DNA of 9,265 nucleotides. It comes from Spirochaetaceae bacterium (GTDB lineage Bacteria; Spirochaetota; Spirochaetia; Treponematales; Breznakiellaceae). A program made the position numbers and the translations under genes. Positions within the stretch are counted from its first letter, which is position 1; every line of letters begins with the position of its first letter. Positions 1 through 5,857 of the stretch are shown here, piece by piece. The notes under the pieces were generated by a model. That model worked only from the letters and a program-made list of their open reading frames with translations. It was not told where the DNA came from and ran no database searches. The stretch is from positions 1 through 9,265 of the forward strand of contig JAITAE010000103.1 of assembly GCA_031284295.1 (NCBI GenBank), given 5' to 3'.

Positions 1-187
1 AAACGAAGCTTTTACCTCGGCCACGCTCGCCTCAAGGGCCGGCATACATCCCGCACTGGCCCGCAAGACAGCCTATGTCCTGGAGCGGGTAAATCTTATA
101 AAACAGGACGGAAAGTCGGGCCGGTCAAAACTTTTCCGCATCGCGGCGGGCGGCAAGGGCAACGCTGATTTATGCGATGGCGCCTAG
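1..187 (+). CDS. C-terminal fragment of a winged-helix domain protein
   Basis: An open frame enters from the left edge (first full codon at base 2) and ends at TAG 185-187, giving 61 visible residues. The stretch reads as a winged helix-turn-helix. It has a helix with TSATLASRAGI, a recognition-like helix with LARKTAYVLERVNLI, and then a charged wing (KSGRSKLFRI) rich in Gly, Lys and Arg. This is the usual look of a DNA-binding or nucleic-acid-sensing C-terminal module. The last 15 residues are a low-complexity Gly/Ala/Asp tail. The rest of the protein lies outside the window, so its role (regulator, or an enzyme with a wHTH tail) cannot be told. GC content and codon choice resemble gyrA. No T-rich terminator follows directly; the first strong hairpin is 83 bases downstream. 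Confidence 0.7.
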   Translation, partial: NEAFTSATLASRAGIHPALARKTAYVLERVNLIKQDGKSGRSKLFRIAAGGKGNADLCDGA

Positions 188-269
188 TATCATGACACGA
201 TTAAACTTGTGGATTTAGTTTTGGAATTTAGCCCGCTCGCCGCTACGCGACGACCGGGCTATCCGCTAT

Positions 270-307
270 AATGAACCTCCCCACCCTTCAGGGTGGGGAG
301 GTTCATT
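270..307. repeat. Perfect 17-bp inverted repeat with TTCA loop
   Basis: AATGAACCTCCCCACCC at 270-286 is the exact reverse complement of 291-307, separated by the loop TTCA (287-290). The stem is long and GC-rich in its inner part, but no T-tract follows on either strand. It could end transcription of the upstream wHTH gene, though the missing U-tract and the perfect symmetry fit a mobile palindromic repeat (REP-like or IS200/IS605-end-like) at least as well. No transposase for such an element is visible nearby. Confidence 0.75.
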
Positions 308-413
308 CCGCTTCTATCCCTTGCGCAGATATTCGTGTCCTGAATAGGATCTCCGCACGGGAAAACCGGTATTTACAATCGTGTCGGGACTAGGTCTGCC
401 CCTGACATACACT

Positions 414-482
414 GTTTCAACATGCGGAAACATGACGTTTCAACAAGCAGAAATAGGTTGTTTCAACATGCGGAAACGTATC
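414..482. repeat. Three tandem copies of a 23-base unit
   Basis: Units start at 414, 437 and 460, exactly 23 bases apart. Copies 1 and 3 share GTTTCAACATGCGGAAAC, and copy 2 is a diverged version (GTTTCAACAAGCAGAAAT). Each intact unit carries a GTTTC...GAAAC dyad with an 8-base centre, followed by about 5 variable bases. The arrangement resembles iterons or a stacked operator. The inter-dyad spacing is far too short for CRISPR spacers. No protein that would bind it can be named. Confidence 0.75.
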
Positions 483-505
483 GGGTGTGAGTACGCACTT
501 GTGTC

Positions 506-594
506 GGAGTGAAGGGCTCACTCCAGTAAGGAGTGAACACCGGAAATAGGACGGAATAAGGGCCAAAGATATGACGGAGCGAAGGTATCACTCC
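506..594. repeat. Alternating GGAGTGA / TCACTCC hairpin arms
   Basis: GGAGTGA (506-512), TCACTCC (518-524) and GGAGTGA (530-536) are each separated by 5 bases, so the central arm can pair with either neighbour but not both. Seventy bases downstream a diverged copy occurs: GGAGCGA (576-582), a 5-base loop, then TCACTCC (588-594). The paired alternatives look like an attenuator switch, but there is no downstream plus-strand gene for over 700 bases, so a decaying repeat is equally likely. Confidence 0.55.
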
Positions 595-686
595 AGCACG
601 GAACCGGAGGCGGTTCCAGCATATCCGCGCATAGCGCCGGATACAACCCTTCCTCGCGGTTCAGGCGTTCCGCCGGTTTGTCCGAT

Positions 687-1055
687 TTAGTTTGAGTTAG
701 TTTTTTTGTTGTAAACCCAATAACTATTATTGGAATAAATTATGGTAAGTGTATCTCCCGAAATACCGGCGCTTGTAGTTACGGAAAAGTGTTTGTTTAC
801 CAACTTGAGGTTTGCTCCATCGAATGAATAATATCCAGTTTGAGGAACATCCCCTATATTTTGCCGGGACCAGCGCCCGTCTTCTTCAAACGAAAACACC
901 TGCGGATATTGATTTCCAGAAGGTTTTAATTCCCATACCCCAACAATCTGAGATTCACTTCCGCCAGGCGGCAAAGGCTCAACTGGAAATGTCGCACAAC
1001 CTATTAATATAGATCCTATACTCGCTATCAATACGATTAATATTTTACTTTTCAT
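687..1055 (-). CDS. Small lipocalin-like lipoprotein
   Basis: A 122-residue precursor with a Lys-containing N-terminus (MKSK), a hydrophobic core and the lipobox LIGC, so Cys20 would be lipidated after signal peptidase II cleavage, leaving about 103 residues on a membrane surface. The mature part has the pattern of a short lipocalin-like or META-like beta barrel: VGVWEL, then FSFEEDGRW, a Gly-Tyr-Tyr strand, LKLV, and GDTLTII. Such domains usually bind small ligands or sit as structural lipoproteins; no specific ligand is apparent. The ATG at 1055 is chosen because AGGGG lies 5 bases upstream and the lipobox is then correctly placed. A longer in-frame reading back to 1130 would add 25 basic residues and begin inside the likely promoter. 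The gene stands alone, divergent from gyrA. Confidence 0.8.
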   Translation of the reverse strand: MKSKILIVLIASIGSILIGCATFPVEPLPPGGSESQIVGVWELKPSGNQYPQVFSFEEDGRWSRQNIGDVPQTGYYSFDGANLKLVNKHFSVTTSAGISGDTLTIIYSNNSYWVYNKKTNSN

Positions 1056-1122
1056 TTTTCCCCTACTTCTAATAAATTTTTTAAAAGTAAGACCTTTTAG
1101 GTTTACAATTCTTTTCTTTTTT

Positions 1123-1151
1123 ATTATCAAATAGTAATTTCATTTTGTAAA
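1123..1151 (-). promoter_or_regulatory. Sigma70-type promoter of the lipocalin-like lipoprotein
   Basis: Read on the minus strand, TTTACA (1146-1151) and GATAAT (1123-1128) are separated by 17 bases, each one mismatch from consensus. Initiation near base 1116 would leave a leader of about 60 bases before the ATG at 1055. The leader is AT-rich and carries the AGGGG ribosome binding site at its end. Confidence 0.65.
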
Positions 1152-1261
1152 GACTACGACTGAGACGCCTGCGGCATAGAAATAGCGCCCCCTTCATATT
1201 AAGAAGCATTGTGAATACTAGCGGCACACACGGATAACTCCGAATCCACCTGTGTATTTAA

Positions 1262-1279
1262 AAGGCGGCTGACCGCCTT
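1262..1279. terminator. Hairpin with flanking T-rich sequence upstream of gyrA
   Basis: AAGGCGG (1262-1268), loop CTGA, CCGCCTT (1273-1279) form a perfect 7-bp stem. On the plus strand it is followed by ACTTTTT and, slightly later, TTTTTT; on the minus strand by TTTT. It can serve as a bidirectional intrinsic terminator that insulates gyrA from upstream transcription. No plus-strand gene ends nearby, so a role as insulator or leader structure is also possible. Confidence 0.5.
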
Positions 1280-1284
1280 ACTTT

Positions 1285-1314
1285 TTGGCTGATTTTTTGT
1301 AGAATGGATATATC
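1285..1314 (+). promoter_or_regulatory. Candidate gyrA promoter
   Basis: TTGGCT (1285-1290) and TATATC (1309-1314) are 18 bases apart, with a T-rich spacer. A second -10-like TAAAAT (1322-1327) would start the transcript too close to the ribosome binding site. The match is modest, but this is the only reasonable promoter between the 1262-1279 hairpin and the gyrA start. Confidence 0.35.
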
Positions 1315-1340
1315 TTTGTAGTAAAATTTAAGGAATTTCC

Positions 1341-3989
1341 ATGGCGGATACAGAAATACAAGCCGCGCCGGCGGGCGCGTCCGGCGGCGGCGGGAAAATA
1401 ATACCACTGGCGATAGAAGATGAAGTAAAGACAGATTACCTGAATTACGCGATGTCCGTTATCGTTTCGCGGGCGCTGCCCGATGTGCGGGACGGCTTAA
1501 AACCGGTTCACAGGCGGCTTTTGTACTCGATGGACGGGCTGGGGCTTCACGCGGGGTCGGCCACGAAAAAGTGCGCCCGCATTGTCGGCGATACGATGGG
1601 TAAGTACCATCCGCACGGCGACCTGGCGCTGTACGACGCGCTGGCGCGTATGGCGCAGGACTTCTCGCTGCGCTACCCGCTGATACACGGGCAGGGTAAC
1701 TTCGGGAGTGTGGACGGCGACCCTCCCGCCGCGATGCGTTACACGGAAGCTAAACTTTCGCGGCTGGGCGATGAGATTCTTGTTGACCTAAAGAAAGAGA
1801 CTGTCGATTTTGTTCCGAACTTTGACGAGTCCGAGGTTGAGCCCGTCGCGCTGCCCGCCGCCGTTCCGAATCTGCTTGTGAACGGGTCAAGCGGTATTGC
1901 GGTAGGCATGGCGACAAACATGGCCCCGCATAATCTTTCCGAAGTCTGCGCCGCGGTTATCGCCTATATCGACAACCCGGAAATCGGTATAGACGGTTTG
2001 TCCCGCTTTATTACGGGGCCGGATTTCCCGACGGGCGGCCTCATATTCGGCAGGAACGGGATACGCGAGGCGTACAGGACGGGGCGCGGCAAAGTGCTGA
2101 TGCGCGGACGCTTCAACATAGAAACGACAAAAACCGGCAAGGAACAGATCATTTTTACCGAGATCCCGTACAACGTAAATAAAAAATTGCTGCTTGAGCG
2201 GATTGGCTCTTTGATACGCGAAAAAGAGATTGACGGCATTTCAAACGCCAACGATGAGTCTGACCGCGACGGTATGCGTATCGTTATCGAATTGAAGAAG
2301 GACGCGATTGTAAAGGTTGTGTTGAATCAGCTTTTCTCCCAGACCGCGCTGCAATCGACTTTCGGCATCATCAATCTGGCTCTGGTGAACGGGAGGCCGC
2401 GCTGCCTTAACCTGAAAGAACTCGTTCACTACTTTGTCGAACACCGCGTAGAGGTTATCACGCGGCGGACAAGATTCGAGCTTAAAAAGGCTGAGGCGCG
2501 TGAAAATATTCTTAACGGCCTTTTGATCACGATGACGAACATTGACGAGATTGTCGCGCTCATCAAGGCGGCGCGGGACATTGACGGGGCGAAGGCCGGC
2601 CTCAAAGACCGCTTTTTGTATCCGGCGGCCCGCGCGAACCCCGCCGGAAGAACGAATGAAGAGATTGACGGGCGCGTCGAGGCTCAGGCTCAGGCGATTG
2701 TCGATATGCGGCTGGGCCGTCTTACCCACCTTGAGGTTGAAAAGCTTGAAAAGGAATTACAGGAAATCAAATTACAGATTTCTTATCTTAAATCACTGCT
2801 TGAGGATGAAAAAAAACTTCGCGGCGTGATCAAGGACGAGACTAACAGCATTGTGGAACGTTACGGCGACGCCAGGCGGACGGAAATCGTTGACGGCGAA
2901 ATTGAAAGCATCGACATTGAGGATTTGATAAAAAAAGAAGAAATGATGATCATCATTTCCAACATGGGATATATAAAGCGCGTGCCGGTTTCCGCGTACA
3001 AGAATCAGGGGCGCGGCGGCAAGGGCATGATAAGCGCGAAGCTTGTGGAAGATGATTTTGTAAAACAAATATTTGTCGCCTCGACGCACGAATATATAAT
3101 GTTCATCACGAGCGCGGGCAAGGCGTACTGGATGAAGGTTCACGAATTGCCGGAAGGCTCGCGCACCTCGAAGGGTTCCCACATAAAGAGTCTGTTGACG
3201 GTTTCTCCCAACGAAGAAATTACGGCGATTGTTTCGTTCAAAGAATTTTCCGATGATCATTATCTGTTTATGGGCACCGTGCGCGGCGTTGTAAAAAAAG
3301 TTATGACAAGCGATTTTTCCAACGCGAAGACGCGGGGGGTTATCGCGATAAAACTGGACGAGGGCGATAAGCTGGTCAGCGCTCTGCTTACCGGCGGCAA
3401 GGACGAAATTGTGCTAATATCCCGCAAGGCGCAGGCCTTGCGCACGAATGAGGAGTATGTCAGGCCGATGGGCAGGGCAAGCAGGGGCGTTATCGGGATG
3501 AGGCTTGACGGTAGTGATGAGCTTTGCGGCGTACTCCGTGTTGACGAAACTGAAGCGATGATGCTGATTTCCGAGTACGGCTATGGCAAGCGGGTAGATT
3601 TTAACGATTTCTCGCCGCACGGACGCGGCACCGGCGGCCAAAAGATATACACGGTAACGGAAAAGTCGGGTGAAATTACAAGCTGCGTTACTGTGAAGGA
3701 CGGCGAGGAAATCATGTGCATCACGAGTCAGGGTAAGTCGATAAAGGTTGACGTTGAGGGTATCCGCGTGATGGGACGCGCCGCCCAGGGTGTCCGTATT
3801 GTGAACATAGAAAAACCGGACTTTGTCGTGGGTGTTGACAGGATAGTTCGGGATGACGCGCCATTGCCGTCTCCCCAGCCGCCTGCCGAAGAACCGGCAG
3901 ATACGGCGGAGCAGCCAGTTTCCCCGGCACGGGAAACTCCGGCGGACGGCGCGGATTCTTCCGGCGGCAGCCAGCAGGAGTTGTTTTGA
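1341..3989 (+). CDS. gyrA: DNA gyrase subunit A
   Basis: The 882-residue breakage-reunion subunit of DNA gyrase, which with GyrB introduces negative supercoils using ATP. The N-terminal domain starts with the hallmark [20 protein letters not shown] (about residues 36-55). The catalytic tyrosine is Tyr134 in AAMRYTE, preceded by Arg133. The C-terminal beta-pinwheel carries the GyrA box QGRGGKG at 556-562, which marks it as GyrA rather than ParC. The quinolone region reads [11 protein letters not shown]; Leu95 sits where E. coli has Ser83, and Asp99 matches Asp87. A Gly/Ala-rich stretch (residues 8-18) and a roughly 50-residue Pro/Glu/Ala tail ending [10 protein letters not shown] extend the usual core. 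The start is supported by AAGGA (1330-1334), six bases before ATG. gyrB is not adjacent. The glycosyltransferase begins 6 bases after the stop and repeats the last 30 bases of this gene at its own end. Confidence 0.97.
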   Translation: MADTEIQAAPAGASGGGGKIIPLAIEDEVKTDYLNYAMSVIVSRALPDVRDGLKPVHRRLLYSMDGLGLHAGSATKKCARIVGDTMGKYHPHGDLALYDALARMAQDFSLRYPLIHGQGNFGSVDGDPPAAMRYTEAKLSRLGDEILVDLKKETVDFVPNFDESEVEPVALPAAVPNLLVNGSSGIAVGMATNMAPHNLSEVCAAVIAYIDNPEIGIDGLSRFITGPDFPTGGLIFGRNGIREAYRTGRGKVLMRGRFNIETTKTGKEQIIFTEIPYNVNKKLLLERIGSLIREKEIDGISNANDESDRDGMRIVIELKKDAIVKVVLNQLFSQTALQSTFGIINLALVNGRPRCLNLKELVHYFVEHRVEVITRRTRFELKKAEARENILNGLLITMTNIDEIVALIKAARDIDGAKAGLKDRFLYPAARANPAGRTNEEIDGRVEAQAQAIVDMRLGRLTHLEVEKLEKELQEIKLQISYLKSLLEDEKKLRGVIKDETNSIVERYGDARRTEIVDGEIESIDIEDLIKKEEMMIIISNMGYIKRVPVSAYKNQGRGGKGMISAKLVEDDFVKQIFVASTHEYIMFITSAGKAYWMKVHELPEGSRTSKGSHIKSLLTVSPNEEITAIVSFKEFSDDHYLFMGTVRGVVKKVMTSDFSNAKTRGVIAIKLDEGDKLVSALLTGGKDEIVLISRKAQALRTNEEYVRPMGRASRGVIGMRLDGSDELCGVLRVDETEAMMLISEYGYGKRVDFNDFSPHGRGTGGQKIYTVTEKSGEITSCVTVKDGEEIMCITSQGKSIKVDVEGIRVMGRAAQGVRIVNIEKPDFVVGVDRIVRDDAPLPSPQPPAEEPADTAEQPVSPARETPADGADSSGGSQQELF
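3960..3989 (+). repeat. 30-bp direct repeat, copy 1 (gyrA 3' end)
   Basis: These 30 bases, which encode SGGSQQELF and the TGA stop of gyrA, recur identically at 5184-5213 as the end of the next gene. Identity stops abruptly at both ends (T3959/G5183 and G3990/C5214). Upstream, only a weak resemblance (GGACG, Asp-Ala-x-Ser) continues. The repeat contains AGGAG (3976-3980), which is 15 bases from the next ATG and so a poor ribosome binding site for it. Confidence 0.97.
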
Positions 3990-3995
3990 GTCTAT

Positions 3996-5213
3996 ATGGG
4001 TTTAAATAAAACAAAGCGTGCGCCTCCGCGGGCAAAAACGATAGCGTTTTTTGAACCCCGCTGTACCGGAGTTACGCACCTTGAAGTTACGGCTGCGATA
4101 ATTGATATGTTCTCCAAAATTTTCCCGGAACACAGTCTCGTGTTTTACACGGAAGAGACGCACGGAGGCTTTACAAAAAAGCGGACCGCGGCAAAATTTG
4201 AACAAATAAACATCAATCCTCCACAAGGCCCCCGAAACCGCTGGGAGTGGCTTAAAGAAGTATTTTGGGATTTTACTATGATGCGAAAAATCAGGAATAT
4301 AAAGCCTGAATACATTGTCTGCATGGGATATACATGGGAGATTGTGCTTTTTGCAAAACTCTTTCAAAGAAAGCAAAAGATAGTATTCTTTTTTCATTCA
4401 ATAGAAAAAGAAATAAAACAGAATGTTCCTGCCTATAGGCCGGCATGGTGGTTTTGGCGCTCGCTGGAATGGGAAATTAAGGCGCATGTTCAGATGGTTT
4501 TTGGAGAAAGCATACTCCGCGAAATCTCTAAAATACGTCCGGCTCTTAAATTTAGATCCATTGATCATCCGCATATTCCCTGTTATGACGCTACTGTTCC
4601 GATAAATATAGTTACATCGCCGCCTTCAAAATTTGCCGCTATCAGTAGCGCAAATGTTATGCGGGACATTTCAATACTTTTTGTTCTGGAAAAGAAACTT
4701 GGAAAAATGCCTGAAAATTTTGAACTACATTCCAGAGCAATGGTTGACGGCGAAGGTAAAATCGGGGACGTAAAAATTCCGAATGACAGTAAAATAAAAT
4801 TCATCACAACCCCTGAATGTTTATCGCCTGAAGGATGGGACGCCTATATCAACATGATGGATTTCTGTATGTTTTTTTACCCGCAAAATTCCTATCTGTT
4901 TACAGCAAGCGGGGCATTGCTTGAGGCTTTGGCCCATTTAAAACCGGTTGTCGCCCTGCATAATTCGTATCTTGACTATGTGTTCAACAAAATGGGCGAT
5001 ATTGGTTATTTGTGCGATACCGTTGATGAAATGGCCGCGTCCATCAGAAAAGCCGTATTAGGGGGGGGGGGGGGTGAGCACTATAATGCCCAGCGGCAAA
5101 ATATAATGAATGGGTTAAAATTGTTTTCTCCAGAATATTTGGCCGGTAGTATGCGTTCGATACTGTCAGAATTGGACGCGCCGTCCGGCGGCAGCCAGCA
5201 GGAGTTGTTTTGA
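3996..5213 (+). CDS. GT-B-type glycosyltransferase with an internal G14 tract
   Basis: A 405-residue cytoplasmic protein, most like group-1 (GT4) glycosyltransferases, which move a sugar from a nucleotide donor onto a glycan or lipid acceptor. The N-terminal half shows the alternating strands and helices of a Rossmann-like acceptor domain (TIAFFEPRCTG; EYIVCMGYTWEIVLF; KIVFFFHSIE). The C-terminal donor half carries SGALLEALAHLKPVVALH (305-322), the counterpart of the family's E-x-LEA-x-GKPVVA signature, then a DIGYLCDTVDEMAASI helix. Fourteen consecutive G residues encode Gly356-Gly360. One base more or fewer ends the protein there or about ten codons later. The last nine residues copy the GyrA tail. 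The gene is AT-richer than gyrA, has no good ribosome binding site, and probably depends on translational coupling to gyrA six bases upstream. Sugar and acceptor are unknown. Confidence 0.75.
   Translation: MGLNKTKRAPPRAKTIAFFEPRCTGVTHLEVTAAIIDMFSKIFPEHSLVFYTEETHGGFTKKRTAAKFEQININPPQGPRNRWEWLKEVFWDFTMMRKIRNIKPEYIVCMGYTWEIVLFAKLFQRKQKIVFFFHSIEKEIKQNVPAYRPAWWFWRSLEWEIKAHVQMVFGESILREISKIRPALKFRSIDHPHIPCYDATVPINIVTSPPSKFAAISSANVMRDISILFVLEKKLGKMPENFELHSRAMVDGEGKIGDVKIPNDSKIKFITTPECLSPEGWDAYINMMDFCMFFYPQNSYLFTASGALLEALAHLKPVVALHNSYLDYVFNKMGDIGYLCDTVDEMAASIRKAVLGGGGGEHYNAQRQNIMNGLKLFSPEYLAGSMRSILSELDAPSGGSQQELF
5061..5074 (+). repeat. Homopolymeric G14 tract in coding sequence
   Basis: Fourteen G residues follow GTATTA and precede TGAGCAC. 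With 14 the frame continues (GGT GAG CAC). With 15 the next codon is TGA. With 13 the frame reads GTG AGC ACT and hits TAA after about ten codons. Only tract lengths congruent with 14 modulo 3 give full-length protein, as expected for a slipped-strand on/off switch. Sequencing error in the tract length is possible. Confidence 0.9.
5184..5213 (+). repeat. 30-bp direct repeat, copy 2 (glycosyltransferase 3' end)
   Basis: Identical to 3960-3989 and in the same reading frame, supplying SGGSQQELF and the stop of the glycosyltransferase. The distance between copies is 1224 bases, exactly 408 codons. Copy 2 marks the point where the AT-rich gene ends and the pseudogene region begins. Confidence 0.97.
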
Positions 5214-5259
5214 CACTTCAGTTTCCGCGCCAACTTCCATTAAAAAACGCAGTTTTGTC

Positions 5260-5280
5260 GAACCTGCGGTTCGCAGGCTC
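5260..5280 (+). terminator. Candidate terminator after the gyrA-glycosyltransferase pair
   Basis: GAACCTGCG (5260-5268) can pair with CGCAGGCTC (5272-5280) with one A-C mismatch and a GTT loop, followed by TTAGCCTTTT. An overlapping alternative (CGAACC 5259-5264 with GGTTCG 5268-5273) would compete. An outer pair GCAGTTT (5249-5255)/AAACTGC (5291-5297) encloses both. It is the first structure that could end the gyrA transcript, but the T-tract is weak. A second perfect 7-bp stem, GATAACC/GGTTATC, follows at 5308-5326. Confidence 0.4.
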
Positions 5281-5321
5281 TTAGCCTTTTAAACTGCAAG
5301 ACTGTGAGATAACCAACCGGG

Positions 5322-5568
5322 TTATCGAACAAGTCTATTTAACATAAATGTCCCCGTAGGTTTTAACACCCGCAATAATTCTTGAGAAATAGGTAAAAAC
5401 CAATTCACATATTTATCTACAGCAATTCCCCCATAGGTATCTTTTCGCTGATCCGCACGGGGGTGAAGTTACTATCAGATCGATACTATTTTTCCTGATA
5501 TTTTGAAGAATTTTCGCCGCATCGCCACAAAATATATCGTATCTTGTTTCTAAAAAATATATTAGCAT
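5322..5568 (-). pseudogene. Relic of a DNA methyltransferase (N4-C/N6-A type)
   Basis: On the minus strand, an ATG at 5568 opens 37 codons that read as the start of a type II DNA methyltransferase: a GDA-containing segment (FCGDAAKIL) followed by SIDLIVTSPP, the first part of the SPPY catalytic motif. At 5457 the frame breaks: two bases of the expected TAT codon are missing. In the neighbouring frame the protein resumes with ADQRKDTYGG, then DKYVNWFLPIS, then RVLKPTGTFMLN, which is the usual sequence after the motif in this family. Homology stops after FMLN near 5334 and the frame ends at TAA 5322-5324, so the target-recognition region and the SAM-binding end are gone. It is non-functional and probably a leftover of a restriction-modification or orphan methylation gene. 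Confidence 0.7.
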
Positions 5569-5581
5569 AGCAGGGCTTTTT

Positions 5582-5794
5582 GTTCAAGTTCATGATGTGG
5601 ATCATTTTGACACATCGTACGGAAAAATTTGGGACAGCATTTCGCATAATGTTCCTCGTCATCCCGGCGTGCGGGCAGCCCAGACCGCTTTTAAATACGC
5701 TGACTCGATTCGTTGTTTGTTTGTTTCTGGATTTTGCCAAGTCTTCAATGATTCTTGATTACGGGGGAGGGGTAAATACGCTAAGCAAACACAT
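5582..5794 (+). pseudogene. Relic of a SAM-dependent methyltransferase
   Basis: One plus-strand frame reads VDHFDTSYGKIWDSI, then HNVPRHPGVRAAQ, then FKYADSIRCLF up to about 5722. The next frame continues with LDFAKSSMILDYGGGVN up to the palindrome at 5786. LDYGGG is the glycine-rich SAM-binding loop (motif I) of class I methyltransferases. The break lies in three tandem GTTT units (5715-5726); removing one unit joins the frames as RCLFLDFAKSS, so a 4-base slippage insertion is the simplest cause. The protein is cut off shortly after motif I, and no start codon or ribosome binding site is clear. Such enzymes often sit beside glycosyltransferases in glycan clusters, so this may be a decayed partner of the gene ending at 5213. 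Confidence 0.55.
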
Positions 5795-5819
5795 TTCCGC
5801 GGAAGCGGAAATGTGTTTG
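5786..5819. repeat. Perfect 15-bp palindrome with GGAA loop
   Basis: CAAACACATTTCCGC (5786-5800) is the exact reverse complement of 5805-5819, around the loop GGAA (5801-5804). It lies about 40 bases downstream of the minus-strand outer-membrane gene and could stop its transcript, but no T-tract follows in either direction. It also marks where the methyltransferase relic loses its homology, which fits an inserted palindromic element. Confidence 0.75.
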
Positions 5820-5857
5820 AGGTACAAATGTATTTAACTTTAGGTTTTGCGGCGCGC

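Larger units (their letters stand above)
188..686. other. Repeat-rich gap with no intact gene
   Basis: No convincing coding frame was found on either strand over about 500 bases. The stretch holds a perfect 17-bp inverted repeat (270-307), three tandem copies of a 23-base unit (414-482), alternating GGAGTGA/TCACTCC arms (506-594), a GGAACC/GGTTCC hairpin (600-617) and a TATCCGCGC/GCG-C-CGGATA hairpin (622-643). Just before the 17-bp repeat, AGCCCG (230-235) and CGGGCT (255-260) form a further 6-bp stem. The density of dyads suggests accumulated repeat elements rather than a single regulatory region. Confidence 0.7.

Noticed and set aside
414..482. A miniature CRISPR array, suggested by the GTTTC...GAAAC units
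   Set aside because: The units are 23 bases apart with only about 5 variable bases between them, so there is no room for spacers, and no cas gene is present.
1056..1130. A 25-residue N-terminal extension of the lipocalin-like lipoprotein
   Set aside because: It would place the lipobox too far from the start, lies partly in the promoter, and the inner ATG has a proper ribosome binding site.
1131..1340. A replication origin next to gyrA
   Set aside because: No DnaA-box cluster, dnaA, dnaN or gyrB was seen near gyrA.
5249..5326. A tRNA or small structured RNA, suggested by nested dyads
   Set aside because: The stems do not form a cloverleaf and no T-loop sequence in the right position is present; a terminator or repeat is simpler.
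5715..5726. GTTT repeat as an active phase-variation tract
   Set aside because: Three units are too few for frequent slippage, and the gene is truncated downstream in any case.
5486..5740. An 84-codon minus-strand frame across the pseudogene junction
   Set aside because: It spans both methyltransferase relics in a third frame; the relic frames carry the recognisable motifs.
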